DNA from: a virus
IMG/VR virus record: IMGVR_UViG_3300034072_001411
Span: 1-39,858 of that record
Direction: 5' to 3' (one strand)
DNA: 39,858 bases
The position numbers and the translations under genes are program-made. The notes beneath the pieces are model-generated. The model made no database searches, was not told the DNA's origin, and was given only the letters and a program-made list of their open reading frames with translations. Positions 7,949 to 16,700 of this stretch are shown one piece after another (within the stretch, counting starts at the first letter, position 1; every line of letters begins with the position of its first letter).

Positions 7949-8611
7949 CTATGTTAGTATAAGGTTATAACTTTCATCAGAATATGCCCTGATAGTATAG
8001 GCCTGCACGTTTTCGCCTTTAGTAAAAGGGAATGTAAAATCTTCAATTACAATATTTGAAATCCCTAAATATTCCAAAGGAGGGCTGCTAACCTTAATTT
8101 CTTTTGCATGCGTTAAGACTTTTCTTAATTTTTCAAAATCTTCTCTTGGAAAACAGTCTTCAACATTACCCGATATCATAGAACCGATAAGCACGCCTGT
8201 GATATTTATTTCATAATCGTCCTGGCTCCAGCGCTCTTTAATTGTGCCTATTCTGTTTTTTTGCCCTTCCTGAGCTTTCCATTTAGCAACAGAACGCCTT
8301 ATAATGTTATTACGACCACTAATGTTAATCATAGTTTCGTATGGCAGCAAAAACCAGGTATTGCCATCATCAATTGAAAAAGATAGCGGGAAAAACTGTT
8401 TGTCAATAGGAAAAGGCGCATCAGCACGCCAAAGGTTGTCAAACGGTTCCTGTGCGCCTGTGGCGATGGTTATTTCGTTACGGTTAGGCAAAAAGGGTAT
8501 GCCTGGCAGCGCATGCTTGCCCAGCTCGTTTTGCACCACGCTAAGGCGGGGTATCTGCTTTGCTATTCTGCTGCCTACCAATGAGGCGAAAAGTATATCC
8601 CTATTATCCAT
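7949..8611 (-). CDS. Tail protein, DUF6046-like
   Basis: This 220-aa protein lies between tape measure and hub, the position of the Mu gpN / DNA-circularisation protein. The sequence, with KWKAQEGQKNRIGTIKERWSQDDYEINITGVL and IVIEDFTFPFTKGENVQAYTIRAYSD, resembles proteins annotated as DUF6046 in Bacteroidota phages. It is probably a baseplate or tail-end component. It overlaps the tape measure stop by 1 bp. Confidence 0.6.
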   Translation of the reverse strand: MDNRDILFASLVGSRIAKQIPRLSVVQNELGKHALPGIPFLPNRNEITIATGAQEPFDNLWRADAPFPIDKQFFPLSFSIDDGNTWFLLPYETMINISGRNNIIRRSVAKWKAQEGQKNRIGTIKERWSQDDYEINITGVLIGSMISGNVEDCFPREDFEKLRKVLTHAKEIKVSSPPLEYLGISNIVIEDFTFPFTKGENVQAYTIRAYSDESYNLILT

Positions 8612-10638
8612 TATTCGCCTGCGGTTTTAGCCATTTCCAAAAGCCTTAGTAATTGGTCTAAGCTTTGCTCGCCTATCATCTCAGCATCTTTTTTGCCTGA
8701 TGTAACTGTATTGGCCTTTAAACCTATCAGTTCTTTAAGGTTTATTGTTATATAATTATGCTTAGTGCCACCTGTGGCAATAGCTGTATTTACATTTCCT
8801 GTACCGCCCCCTGTACCGCCCCCGGTACCATCGCCATCGCCGGTACCCATGCCTGTACCGCCAAGTCCGGGTATGCCCGGTAATGAAATTCCGCCATCTG
8901 CATTGTCTTTAAACTTGATAGAGTTAGCCGCCATTGCAAACTCTTCAGCCGCTGCAATACCAAGTTCCTTAACTTTTTTAGCACCATCTGTAATGGCTTT
9001 TTTACGGGCTTCGGTGTCGGCATGAATTTTTGCGAGTATCGCGTTGTTTTCGTTTTCATCTCCTATACCAACTGCATTTTTAAATTCGTACCAGCCTATT
9101 TTTATATAGTTTAGCCCTATCATGATGCCGTTAACCATGGTACTGAAGTAAAACTTTACCGCTTCTACATAAGCCTGAAAGATGAGCTTTGCGCCGTTAA
9201 CGGTATGTTCCCATGCCTGCCCCCAGCCCTCGGTAACAGATGCAACCCAAATGATAACACCTATAAGTGCGATTATGGCAAGAGTTACCAAAACTATAGG
9301 GTTCATAGCCATAATGGCGTTAAATACTGCCTGTACACCGCTCCAAATGGATGTGGCTATCGTTGTAACTTTCGTCCACGCGGCAAGCAGTTTTGTTTTG
9401 CTGGTTAATGTGCCTATTACAAGTGATGCGCCGCTTACAAGCGGTATAAGGTTACCTACATCGCGCGAAACATCGCCAATAACAGAGGCATAGCCCATTG
9501 CGCCGCCTGTTGCGTTGAACATGGATATTTTAAAGTCGTCAACCTGAGCTTTGAGCCGGGCGTTTTTTTCTTCCTGGCTTTCCATTACCTTATTGGCCTG
9601 CTCATAAGCCGACTGTGTGCCATTAATAGCACCGGTTAACTTTTGCATCTCATCTGCGCCGGATATCAGCGCAATTGCCGCATTGCTGTTTTCTTTACCA
9701 AAAAGCTTAGTTACAAGCGCCTGATCATTCATTATCTTTTTGAGCGGGTTTAAACGCTCGGCAAGTGATAACGATTGATTGTTAAGCGTGTTTACATTTA
9801 CGCCTGCGGCCTGTAGCTCTTTGATGACATCTTTAGGCAGGAAACGGCCCTGCGATAACGTGGCAAGCGTGTTGCGTAATGCCACACCGCCCTCGCTGCC
9901 TTTTTTGCCTGCCTTATCCAGTATCTGTATGGCGGCATTAGCTTCGCTAAAATCAACGCCTGCGGTTTTAGCTGCAAGACCTGCCTGCTCTAATGCCTGC
10001 TTGATTTGTGGCAGCTCCGCAGAACCCTCTTTACCGGCTGCTGCCATTATGTTCATCATGCGCGCCATCTCGGCTGATGCCTTTATCGGGTCGTCAAGCG
10101 ATACCTGGTATTGGTTAATGGCTGTGGTAAGCACTTCGGTAGCTGCAACGCTGTCGCCGCCCATCAGTTTGGATAGCACCGAAACCTGTTGCCCCATTGC
10201 CTGTAATGCTTTTGGCTGTTTTGCTAATTCGGGTGATAGCTGGCTTAACAGGAGCTTGTAGCTCTCTACCGACTGCGCCGCAGAACCGCCAAAGGTTTTA
10301 GCATTCTCACGGGCATAACCCTCAATCTCTTTCAGCTTTTGCCCGGCAACGCCTGTAATGGCAGAAAGGTCTTGCATACTTGAGTTAAGCGCAAGACCCG
10401 GTGTTGTCATAGCATTTAAGCCCGTTGCTACCCTATCAACCTGGTTGAGGATGGCATCAAGCTTTATAACGTTTAAATCCTTTTGGATTTTGGTAAACGC
10501 AGCGCTAAAACTGGATTGCATCTTATTTGCTGAGCCTGCCACACTATCTACACCCGCACGCAGCTTTACCATATCGGCAGTTACATTGCCGGCATTGCTG
10601 GTTACTTTAAAAATGTAGTTAAATAGGTTGTTACTCAT
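8611..10638 (-). CDS. Tail tape measure protein
   Basis: This is the longest tail gene (675 aa). It has long helices, a central DLSAITGVAGQKLKEIEGYARENAKTFGGSA region typical of TP901-type tape measures, and hydrophobic membrane-like segments around residues 385-475 (AMNPIVLVTLAIIALIGVII). A Gly-rich linker near residues 590-625 and a short C-terminal helical part follow. The protein sets tail length and assists DNA entry. It starts 3 bp after the extended tail-chaperone frame ends. Confidence 0.9.
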   Translation of the reverse strand: MSNNLFNYIFKVTSNAGNVTADMVKLRAGVDSVAGSANKMQSSFSAAFTKIQKDLNVIKLDAILNQVDRVATGLNAMTTPGLALNSSMQDLSAITGVAGQKLKEIEGYARENAKTFGGSAAQSVESYKLLLSQLSPELAKQPKALQAMGQQVSVLSKLMGGDSVAATEVLTTAINQYQVSLDDPIKASAEMARMMNIMAAAGKEGSAELPQIKQALEQAGLAAKTAGVDFSEANAAIQILDKAGKKGSEGGVALRNTLATLSQGRFLPKDVIKELQAAGVNVNTLNNQSLSLAERLNPLKKIMNDQALVTKLFGKENSNAAIALISGADEMQKLTGAINGTQSAYEQANKVMESQEEKNARLKAQVDDFKISMFNATGGAMGYASVIGDVSRDVGNLIPLVSGASLVIGTLTSKTKLLAAWTKVTTIATSIWSGVQAVFNAIMAMNPIVLVTLAIIALIGVIIWVASVTEGWGQAWEHTVNGAKLIFQAYVEAVKFYFSTMVNGIMIGLNYIKIGWYEFKNAVGIGDENENNAILAKIHADTEARKKAITDGAKKVKELGIAAAEEFAMAANSIKFKDNADGGISLPGIPGLGGTGMGTGDGDGTGGGTGGGTGNVNTAIATGGTKHNYITINLKELIGLKANTVTSGKKDAEMIGEQSLDQLLRLLEMAKTAGE

Positions 10639-10640
10639 GG

Positions 10641-10805
10641 TTATTTACCGTTTTCCAGTTTTCTGACATATTCCAGTTCTTTAAGGCGTGCGCACCAGGT
10701 TTCATCGTCGAGGCTGTCGGGGTCTTGTACATGAAAATAGTAACGCAGTTGTGCGTTACTAATCCTTATAAAATCCTCGCTATCTACCGCCGCAGCCTCT
10801 AAAGC
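10641..10805 (-). CDS. Tail assembly chaperone -1 frameshift extension
   Basis: This 54-codon frame has no start codon of its own and overlaps the end of the upstream chaperone gene in the -1 frame. It begins around ALEAAAVDSEDFIRISNAQL and ends at a TAA 3 bp before the tape measure ATG. Position, size and lack of a start are those of the G-T type extension of siphophage and myophage tail chaperones (lambda G/GT, Mu 41/42). The likely slip site is GAA AAG just before the CTT TAG stop. Confidence 0.7.
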   Translation of the reverse strand, partial: ALEAAAVDSEDFIRISNAQLRYYFHVQDPDSLDDETWCARLKELEYVRKLENGK

Positions 10806-11134
10806 TTTTCCAGCGTGGCCTGTTTAAATTTAACTATCTCAGATATCTGAGCAGATACTGAAAAAAAGTCCTCGTCATTTTCGATGATATTTTCATCGCC
10901 GCCCAGAAAACACATTTTAAAAATGGTTTCATTAAATTTAAAAGGGTCTTGTGCTCCCGCCTTAGATGCATAGCTTAGCACCTGCCTGTTTGGTTTTTTT
11001 AAGTAAGCCACCTTATCGGGTTCCTGTTTATCCTCTACAGTTTCGCCGAGAACGGTAATTTTGTAAACATCGCCGTGCTTGGCTTTCCAGCCGTCTATAA
11101 TTTCCTGTGTTACTTCTGTTGGTTTTGCCTCCAT
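10799..11134 (-). CDS. Tail assembly chaperone (short form)
   Basis: This 111-aa acidic helical protein lies between tail tube and tape measure, the fixed place of the tail assembly chaperone. Codons before the stop read CTG GAA AAG CTT TAG. A -1 slip on GAAAAG would lead into the 54-codon extension. The short and long forms are thought to coat the tape measure during tail assembly. Family sequence identity is not recognised, so the call rests on position and the overlapping frame. Confidence 0.7.
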   Translation of the reverse strand: MEAKPTEVTQEIIDGWKAKHGDVYKITVLGETVEDKQEPDKVAYLKKPNRQVLSYASKAGAQDPFKFNETIFKMCFLGGDENIIENDEDFFSVSAQISEIVKFKQATLEKL

Positions 11135-11139
11135 AATGG

Positions 11140-11553
11140 TTATACGTTCTTATTAATTTTTAGTGCTATTCCGGGCAGGGTTATCTCAGAGAACTTGTCG
11201 CCCTGCTTCATTTCAAGGCTGTCCTCTGTAGCGCGCCAGCCAATAACGCGGTGCGTTTTAATAACATCTCCAGCACCAGGATTACCAAAGCTCACTTCAA
11301 TATCAACAGCGATTGAAAAAATATCATTCCCTGCTGCGGCCTCTATGGCATCAAGCTCGCTTTGCAGCAGCGTGATTTCCACATCATACTTATTGTTGCC
11401 GCTTTGTATGGCGATAGGGTCAGAACCCTTTGCGTAAAGCTCTTCGCGCTCTTTTTTACGGCTCCATTTTATGCCCCGGATGCGGAGCAGGTCGCGACCA
11501 CCAAATATTACGGTAAGGTCTGCCCATTCGTATTCTCTGCTATTAAATGCCAT
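11140..11553 (-). CDS. Tail tube protein
   Basis: This 137-aa protein follows the sheath gene by 5 bp. It contains FNSREYEWADLTVIFGGRDLLRIRGIKWSRK and GNNKYDVEITLLQSELDAIEAAA, a beta-sandwich pattern with a helix that fits Mu gpM / P2 FII-type inner tube proteins. Length and position agree. Confidence 0.75.
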   Translation of the reverse strand: MAFNSREYEWADLTVIFGGRDLLRIRGIKWSRKKEREELYAKGSDPIAIQSGNNKYDVEITLLQSELDAIEAAAGNDIFSIAVDIEVSFGNPGAGDVIKTHRVIGWRATEDSLEMKQGDKFSEITLPGIALKINKNV

Positions 11554-11558
11554 TTCCG

Positions 11559-12794
11559 TTAGTTATTAGTGGTTACAGGCACATACCCAAGCGGAACAGA
11601 AATACTTCTGTTATAGCCTTTTGGCTTTACCTGTAGCTGTGCTATTTTAAGTTGTGATGTAGATGTAACGTTGTGGTTTAAATCTACTTTGCATATTACG
11701 CCCCTGTCGTTAGGGTCGTTGGGGTTGAATGACAGCTCGTTGTTTGCCGTCATGGTGTTATACAGGGTTTGTATTACACGGCCCTCTACCGTTTTGGCGT
11801 AGATGCCTGAAATGGTACCATCGTTGTTAACGGTGTTGTCATCCAGCAAGAAATCTACAAGGGCTATATAGGTTTGCCTGTATGCTTTGTCGATAACCCT
11901 GCGGTTAGTTCCGTAATGGTAATCGTCGTCAGGCTGGCAGGCCATACGGTCATCCGTAAAGTAATAACCCGCCTTGCCGGTATGTGTCCTGAAGCTTACA
12001 TAACCCTTGTCGTGCAGCGCGGTAATATCCGACTGCTCAGCAGGTACATCCAGTATATAAGCCTTGATGTTTGCTAACGGGCCGTCCATAACCTTACCGG
12101 GGTTTACATGCACCTGGCTTTTGGCTTTGCGCCCTGCCAGTATGCCCACCGCAGCGCCATTGCTTGCAGGCGTGCCGGTTCTCATTTCGGTATCGCCAAG
12201 CAATACCTGGCAACGGTTATAGGAAAGTTCTGTAAGGTCTTTCAGCGTTACTTTATTGCCGTCATAGGCATAGCCCTCAAACAGCACGTAAAACGGCGCA
12301 TATTTGCTCGCTGTATAGTCATCGGCAAGGGTTTGAGCCTTTTGCATTGCTGACCATACATCGGCATCAATGCCGTCTTCAAGTGTTACCTCATAATCGC
12401 CATCCGGAAAGAATGAAGTAAACAGCATCGACAATTTGCCGTTAGCGGCATCAAGCAGCTTGTGTGCTGGGGCTTTGCTGGTTCCTGCATCAGCCGTGAA
12501 CCAGTCGCTTACTTTGGTGCTGCGGGCAAAGCCCATCAGCCAAAGCTCTGTGCCTTCGCCTGCCTCGGCAAAGAACTCGCTCAGGGTTTTATACAGCCGG
12601 TAATTGTCAACGCTCGGCGTAATGCCTAACGCAGCCACATCTGCCATGCCGCGCACCTGGTAAGGTGTATTAAGGGCAAAAGTTGAGGCAACAGCCGCAG
12701 CACTGGCAAGCAGGCCGAAAACACCATCCGGGACATCAATAAACTGCCCCAGTTGCCCGTTTTGATAATTTATGTTTATTCCCGGTAGTGCCAT
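11559..12794 (-). CDS. Tail sheath protein (DUF2586-like)
   Basis: This 411-aa protein begins MALPGININYQNGQLG and has the sheath-type order: FGLLASAAAV, ELWLMGFARS, VLFEGYAYDG, then GYVSFRTHTGKAGYYFTDDRMAC, VIDKAYRQTYIALVDFL and a C-terminal strand domain (SISVPLGYVPVT). It shows that the phage has a contractile tail. The following gene is the tube, as expected. Confidence 0.85.
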   Translation of the reverse strand: MALPGININYQNGQLGQFIDVPDGVFGLLASAAAVASTFALNTPYQVRGMADVAALGITPSVDNYRLYKTLSEFFAEAGEGTELWLMGFARSTKVSDWFTADAGTSKAPAHKLLDAANGKLSMLFTSFFPDGDYEVTLEDGIDADVWSAMQKAQTLADDYTASKYAPFYVLFEGYAYDGNKVTLKDLTELSYNRCQVLLGDTEMRTGTPASNGAAVGILAGRKAKSQVHVNPGKVMDGPLANIKAYILDVPAEQSDITALHDKGYVSFRTHTGKAGYYFTDDRMACQPDDDYHYGTNRRVIDKAYRQTYIALVDFLLDDNTVNNDGTISGIYAKTVEGRVIQTLYNTMTANNELSFNPNDPNDRGVICKVDLNHNVTSTSQLKIAQLQVKPKGYNRSISVPLGYVPVTTNN

Positions 12795-12797
12795 TTC

Positions 12798-13145
12798 TTA
12801 TTCTTCTTTTTGGGTTTCAGAGCCTGCCTCTGCAAGCTCCTTAGTTCTTTTTTCAAAGGCAGCAACAACGGTACTCCTTTTGTCGTCCTTAAACGCATCC
12901 AGTTGCTCCTGGTTCTCGGCTTTTTCGATGGCTGCTATTGTGTCGTCAGCCGAAAGCTTTGCCGGTTTCTTTGCTTTAGGTTCCGGGGCTGCTGCCACAT
13001 CACCGCGGCTTACGGTTTTTACCGCTTTATCTTCTAAGGTGCGTGCGTGGTTAAGTGCGTTGCTTTTTGTGTAAAAAGCCTGCCCGTCTGATGTTTGGTG
13101 ATATTCTTCTAAGGATGGATTTTTGTCAAAAATGGTATTTTCCAT
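12798..13145 (-). CDS. Uncharacterised late phage protein
   Basis: This 115-aa protein is highly charged, with a Lys/Ala/Pro-rich middle (PEPKAKKPAKL) and a C-terminal helical part (TIAAIEKAENQEQLDAFKDDKRSTVVAAFEKR) that looks like a small helical repeat domain. It lies between spanin and sheath genes in the late operon. Function is not known. A head-tail or tail completion role is possible from position. Confidence 0.6.
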   Translation of the reverse strand: MENTIFDKNPSLEEYHQTSDGQAFYTKSNALNHARTLEDKAVKTVSRGDVAAAPEPKAKKPAKLSADDTIAAIEKAENQEQLDAFKDDKRSTVVAAFEKRTKELAEAGSETQKEE

Positions 13146-13150
13146 AATCT

Positions 13151-13642
13151 CTATAAGGGTTTTAAGCGTTTGATATTAGCAAGCAGAATCAGCAAAAGGA
13201 GTAGTAAAAAAAGCCTGCCTGCCCATATCTGAAAGTTTTGCCAGCCGGACAAAGGCTCTTTTACGGTTACCGGCACTTCTTTAGAAGCCTGCTTAAGTGT
13301 GTGCTTTTCTTTCCATTGCGCAAAAAGTTCCTGAGCGCGTGCCTCGCAATCCACTTCAAGTATATTATCCGGTGTAATGTTAACCTTTGGCGGCTTCAGG
13401 TAATTGCCTGCTTTTTGCACGGGCTTCTTTAGTGCGGGTTTACCCTCTATGCATTCAATGTAAGCCCGGTAAAACGAGCTGTCGGCTTTTGTTTCAAAAA
13501 CGGTATCGCGTACCGTTTCCGTGATAATTTCAGTTTCCTTTTCCTTAACTACAACCGGCTTAACCGTGCGGCAGCTTGTAAAGGCAAGTGCAGTAAAAAG
13601 GGCTGCAAACCAACAAATCAATACTATGTGTGTGCGTTTCAT
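13151..13642 (-). CDS. Putative u-spanin (lipoprotein with C-terminal TM)
   Basis: This 163-aa protein starts with a lipoprotein signal (hydrophobic 7-20, FTSC with Cys24) and ends with a transmembrane helix at about 138-156 (AGRLFLLLLLLILLANI). Being anchored in the outer membrane by lipid and in the inner membrane by its tail is the design of unimolecular spanins such as T1 gp11. The periplasmic part includes a probable coiled segment. It overlaps the DUF5675 lysin gene by 4 bp (ATGA), which strengthens a lysis role. Confidence 0.7.
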   Translation of the reverse strand: MKRTHIVLICWFAALFTALAFTSCRTVKPVVVKEKETEIITETVRDTVFETKADSSFYRAYIECIEGKPALKKPVQKAGNYLKPPKVNITPDNILEVDCEARAQELFAQWKEKHTLKQASKEVPVTVKEPLSGWQNFQIWAGRLFLLLLLLILLANIKRLKPL

Positions 13643-14043
13643 TTTATGGTAAGGGTAAAGCCTTCAGGGGCTGCATTAAGTAATTTTTTCATGGTGGCCT
13701 TGCTGCTGGTAACATCCCTGTAACCGTCTCCGTTAATATCCGTGTGTGCCTGGCCTACCAGGATGCAGCCTAAAATATCCGTGTGGTAATTGCCGTGATG
13801 GATAAGTATCATATCCCTGCCCGGCACATCGTTAACTAAAAAATGAGAGCCGTACTTTGCAGATTTGCGGGGCGTAACGTTATATGTTCCCTTTGGGATG
13901 CAGCTTTGCCGCCTTTCATTGTTCTGCCAGTCAAGCTCAAGGGTTTTAACCTCAAGTAGTTCTTTACCCGCGTCGTCGAAAAGTTCGAGCGTGCCTAATG
14001 TTTGTTTATCGTCAGATTTGCCCCTTATAAGTACAGCTCTCAT
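13639..14043 (-). CDS. DUF5675 family protein, probable endolysin
   Basis: This 134-aa protein matches the DUF5675 pattern: a start with RGKSDDKQTLGTL, CIPKGTYNVTPRKSAKYGSHFLVNDVPGRDMILIHHGNYHTDILGCILVG and a C-terminal helix. Conserved His residues (HHGNYH) and GCILVG are suitable for an active site. Members are common in Bacteroidota phages and are thought to act on peptidoglycan. Its neighbours (u-spanin just downstream, coiled-coil membrane protein upstream) make a lysis cassette. Confidence 0.75.
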   Translation of the reverse strand: MRAVLIRGKSDDKQTLGTLELFDDAGKELLEVKTLELDWQNNERRQSCIPKGTYNVTPRKSAKYGSHFLVNDVPGRDMILIHHGNYHTDILGCILVGQAHTDINGDGYRDVTSSKATMKKLLNAAPEGFTLTIK

Positions 14044-14059
14044 TGCTATGGCTCGGTTT

Positions 14060-14386
14060 TTAGTTTATCTGTATTGCCGCCCCGGATGGTATAAAGGCTG
14101 TGCCATCATATACCAGGGTAATTACTTTGGTTTTGTTTATCACGCCTGTAAGCACAGGTGCAGTAAACCCGGTACCGAAAGTAAGGTCGCGCGCTGTGCC
14201 GTCGCTTGATACTTTCAGTATGATCTCGTCGCCAAGTGTAGGCTTGGCATCTTCCGACAGCGCAAGTGTTCCGTTGCCTGTCATGTTAATTGTGGCGATG
14301 GTTCGGGTTTCTGAAACCGTAGCCTGCATGCTTGCCGAAAAGACAATTAGTAGGGCTGTTGAATGCCCAAAAGCGAATTTTCCCAT
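14060..14386 (-). CDS. Head decoration-like / structural protein
   Basis: This 108-aa protein contains ATINMTGNGTLALSEDAKPTLGDEIILKVSSDGTARDLTFGTGFTAP and ends AAIQIN. This beta-rich repeat is known to me from virion surface proteins of Bacteroidota phages, often annotated as fibre or decoration proteins. The hydrophobic start is not a clear signal peptide. It sits between the capsid-side membrane protein and the lysin. Confidence 0.55.
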   Translation of the reverse strand: MGKFAFGHSTALLIVFSASMQATVSETRTIATINMTGNGTLALSEDAKPTLGDEIILKVSSDGTARDLTFGTGFTAPVLTGVINKTKVITLVYDGTAFIPSGAAIQIN

Positions 14387-14388
14387 AT

Positions 14389-14739
14389 TTAAACGTGTTT
14401 GCCGTTTAGTTGTTTATACTTCCTTAGTTCTCCGGTCATAAGCTCTATGTCCGCTAACAATTGATTTACTTTTTCGTCACGCTCCTTAAGGTTTTTAAGC
14501 AGCGTGTTAATTTCCTGGCTTTGCTTTTCGTTAAGCGCTATCTGTTCATTAAGGCGTTTTGCGGCATTATCTAACAGCTTTTCGTAAATAGCCACTGATG
14601 CGTCAGAAGCTTCAAGCTCCTTTAACTTGGCCTCGGCTTCTTTAAGCTTCGCCTCGGCCTTGTTAAAACGCCTGGTAAAAAACCAACTTACAGCAGCAGC
14701 TATTGCAGAACTCAAGCCTGTTAATAGTACCTCCTGCAT
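14389..14739 (-). CDS. Membrane-anchored coiled-coil protein (holin or i-spanin-like)
   Basis: This 116-aa protein has an N-terminal hydrophobic helix (LLTGLSSAIAAAVSWFF) followed by RR and a long coiled coil (repeated KAEAKLKEAEAKLKELE, then LNEKQSQEINTLLKNLKERDEKVNQLL). This suits an inner-membrane lysis protein. Neighbouring lysin and spanin genes support the role. It could also be a structural scaffold. Confidence 0.5.
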   Translation of the reverse strand: MQEVLLTGLSSAIAAAVSWFFTRRFNKAEAKLKEAEAKLKELEASDASVAIYEKLLDNAAKRLNEQIALNEKQSQEINTLLKNLKERDEKVNQLLADIELMTGELRKYKQLNGKHV

Positions 14740-14743
14740 TGCC

Positions 14744-15619
14744 TTACAGTATGGCCCCTATATACTTAATCTCTACAGGTGTAGCAATAAAGTAGTGGCG
14801 GTAGCTCATTAAGTTAGCCTGGAACTCAGGGTCAGCTTTAGCTTCTTTAAAGTACTGCTTGGTGTTACCTGTTTTCTTGGCAACATTGTATGTACAGAAA
14901 GCCACTGATGCCTGCTTGTCGGTCTCTTCTTTTATAGCGCCGTATGCCTTTTTAGCACCGCCGCTGGCATAGAATGGCAGGCCTATAAAGCTGTACACCT
15001 CAAACCCGGCAATTATTCTGTTTACCTTGCCCGTAACGTGGTCTACCATAAGGTCGGCAAACCTGTCGCGGTCATTTAGCAACACTTCAATGTGTTCAGA
15101 ACACATTACAATCCTGCGGCCTTCAATCGGGAATTCTGCATCGTCAAACTGCTTTTTAAGCGAAACAAGCGCTTTATATACATCGCCATCCACAACGTTT
15201 ACAATTGGTGTATTGGCTGTATTGGATGCAGGGGCTAAAGCGTGTATTGCCTTTTTGTTCTTGGCAATGGCTATTTCGCGCCTGTGGCCTGCGGTTACAC
15301 TGTCTATCTTGTCGTAAGATGCTCCCATAATAGCATCATCTGAGACAGATGTAGGCTTTGTCTGGTACTTATCCAGCGTTACAGTTGTACTGCCGTCTTC
15401 ATGCTGCTGCACTTCTAACGGGTAGGTGTTATTGTTAATCAACACCTCAGGACGCATGGTCTCTATAGGGATGTTGATAATGTTCTTTTCGGTTTTGGTT
15501 CCCGCACCTAATGTGTAAACCTCTGCGTCAAGCTCAGGAATACCATCAAGCCACGGAGCCATGTCCTGCGTGGTTAAGATTTTCCTAACCCTGCTTTCCC
15601 ATACTTCAGGAAAATTCAT
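14744..15619 (-). CDS. Major capsid protein
   Basis: This 291-aa protein follows the protease/scaffold gene by 14 bp, as gpT follows gpI in Mu. It starts with FPEVWESRVRKILTTQ, and contains DSVTAGHRREIAIAKNKKAIHALAP, an E-loop-like region, IVMCSEHIEVLLNDRDRFADLM and a C-terminal FIATPVEIKYIGAIL. This fits HK97-fold capsids of Bacteroidota Mu-like phages. High expression is expected. Confidence 0.8.
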   Translation of the reverse strand: MNFPEVWESRVRKILTTQDMAPWLDGIPELDAEVYTLGAGTKTEKNIINIPIETMRPEVLINNNTYPLEVQQHEDGSTTVTLDKYQTKPTSVSDDAIMGASYDKIDSVTAGHRREIAIAKNKKAIHALAPASNTANTPIVNVVDGDVYKALVSLKKQFDDAEFPIEGRRIVMCSEHIEVLLNDRDRFADLMVDHVTGKVNRIIAGFEVYSFIGLPFYASGGAKKAYGAIKEETDKQASVAFCTYNVAKKTGNTKQYFKEAKADPEFQANLMSYRHYFIATPVEIKYIGAIL

Positions 15620-15633
15620 ATATCTTATGGTTT

Positions 15634-16626
15634 TTAGTTAAACAATTTGGCGTACTCGTCCGGGTGGTCCTTTTTAAAGGCAAGCTGCGCAGAAAGCGTT
15701 AGCTTTTCAAAATCGTCAAGCGACTTAACCCCGTCCGGTGCTGTGGCTGCTGTGCCGCCTTTTACGGTTGTACCCGCAAGTGAAACTTTAGCCGGTAAAG
15801 CGGCAAGGGTTTCCTGCGCAAGCGGTAAGTTGCTTTTAGCCAGGCTAAGGAATGTTTCCCTTTTGTCGGCTGTTATTCTCTGCTCTGCAATGGCATCATC
15901 TACCAATTTTGTAGCAGCGGCAAGCTGTGCGGCTGCCTGTGCATCCGTTAGCTCTTTGTTTACGGCCTTCAGGTTTGCGTTTTCAGCTTCAGAAGCGGTT
16001 AGCTTTGCCTTAAGGCCAGTAATTTTACTGTTAAGCTCTGCCTCATCAATACCATCATTTGGCGGGTTATCAAATCCAAGTGCCGCAAAAGCAGCCAGGG
16101 AAAGCACAATTTTTTTCATACTGTTTTTCGGTTTAAATTCTTTTTGAGGTTCGTTGCCCAATGACAGGCAGATGTTTTTTACTTCATCCTCGCTTAGCGG
16201 TTTTTCTTCCTGCCCTTTCAGGTAAAGCCTTAGTGCACCCGAGTTAGATGGCACAGGGATAATTGTACCCTCGGCAAGCTCGCTGTTGTTAAGTATGATT
16301 TTGCCATTCAGGTAAATCAAATCTTCACGGCTGAACAGTAAGCCCATAGAAGCGCCTTTTATATAGCCCCTGTCAACTTTACCGGCTATTTTCTTTGCGT
16401 CTTCATCTTCAAGGTCAAATTCAGGCTCGGCAGATAAAATGCTGCCTTCCTTTTTAAGATTTACCCACTTGCCCAACACTGCACTATTGCTGTTGTTGTG
16501 GTCTGAAAGCATTACCGGGTTCTGCTCAAATCGCCCCAGGTCTATGCCTTCAGTACGTACATAAAAGCCATAGGAATTTTGCACGTTCTCGTCATTCAGG
16601 ATAAAGGGTTTTGCTACATCTGGCAT
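15634..16626 (-). CDS. Prohead protease / scaffold (gpI-like)
   Basis: The ATG at 16626 (330 aa) is chosen because the frame upstream has no phage-like sequence, although it stays open to 16716. Residues 1-150 look like a capsid maturation protease: LSDHN with His43 and GYIKGASMGL with Ser93. Residues 190-300 form a coiled-coil, Ala-rich scaffold. A Met at 170 (MKKIVLSLAAF) could start a separate scaffold product, as gpZ is made inside gpI of Mu. The C-terminal part is probably removed during capsid maturation. Confidence 0.75.
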   Translation of the reverse strand: MPDVAKPFILNDENVQNSYGFYVRTEGIDLGRFEQNPVMLSDHNNSNSAVLGKWVNLKKEGSILSAEPEFDLEDEDAKKIAGKVDRGYIKGASMGLLFSREDLIYLNGKIILNNSELAEGTIIPVPSNSGALRLYLKGQEEKPLSEDEVKNICLSLGNEPQKEFKPKNSMKKIVLSLAAFAALGFDNPPNDGIDEAELNSKITGLKAKLTASEAENANLKAVNKELTDAQAAAQLAAATKLVDDAIAEQRITADKRETFLSLAKSNLPLAQETLAALPAKVSLAGTTVKGGTAATAPDGVKSLDDFEKLTLSAQLAFKKDHPDEYAKLFN

Positions 16627-16700
16627 CGGGTTAGTTCGTGTTTCGTTGCAGCAAAGTTTAAGCGGATGCAGCATAAAAAAAATTAGTTGTGTAGTTACTG

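Noticed and set aside
8765-9025. Rightward proline-rich frame in the tape measure
   Set aside because: It is the reverse of the Gly-rich linker of the tape measure gene, with no promoter or operon context.
15647-16147. Long rightward Ala/Ser-rich frame opposite the scaffold
   Set aside because: It mirrors the Ala-rich coiled coil on the other strand, and low-complexity Ala/Ser content is the usual sign of such a shadow.
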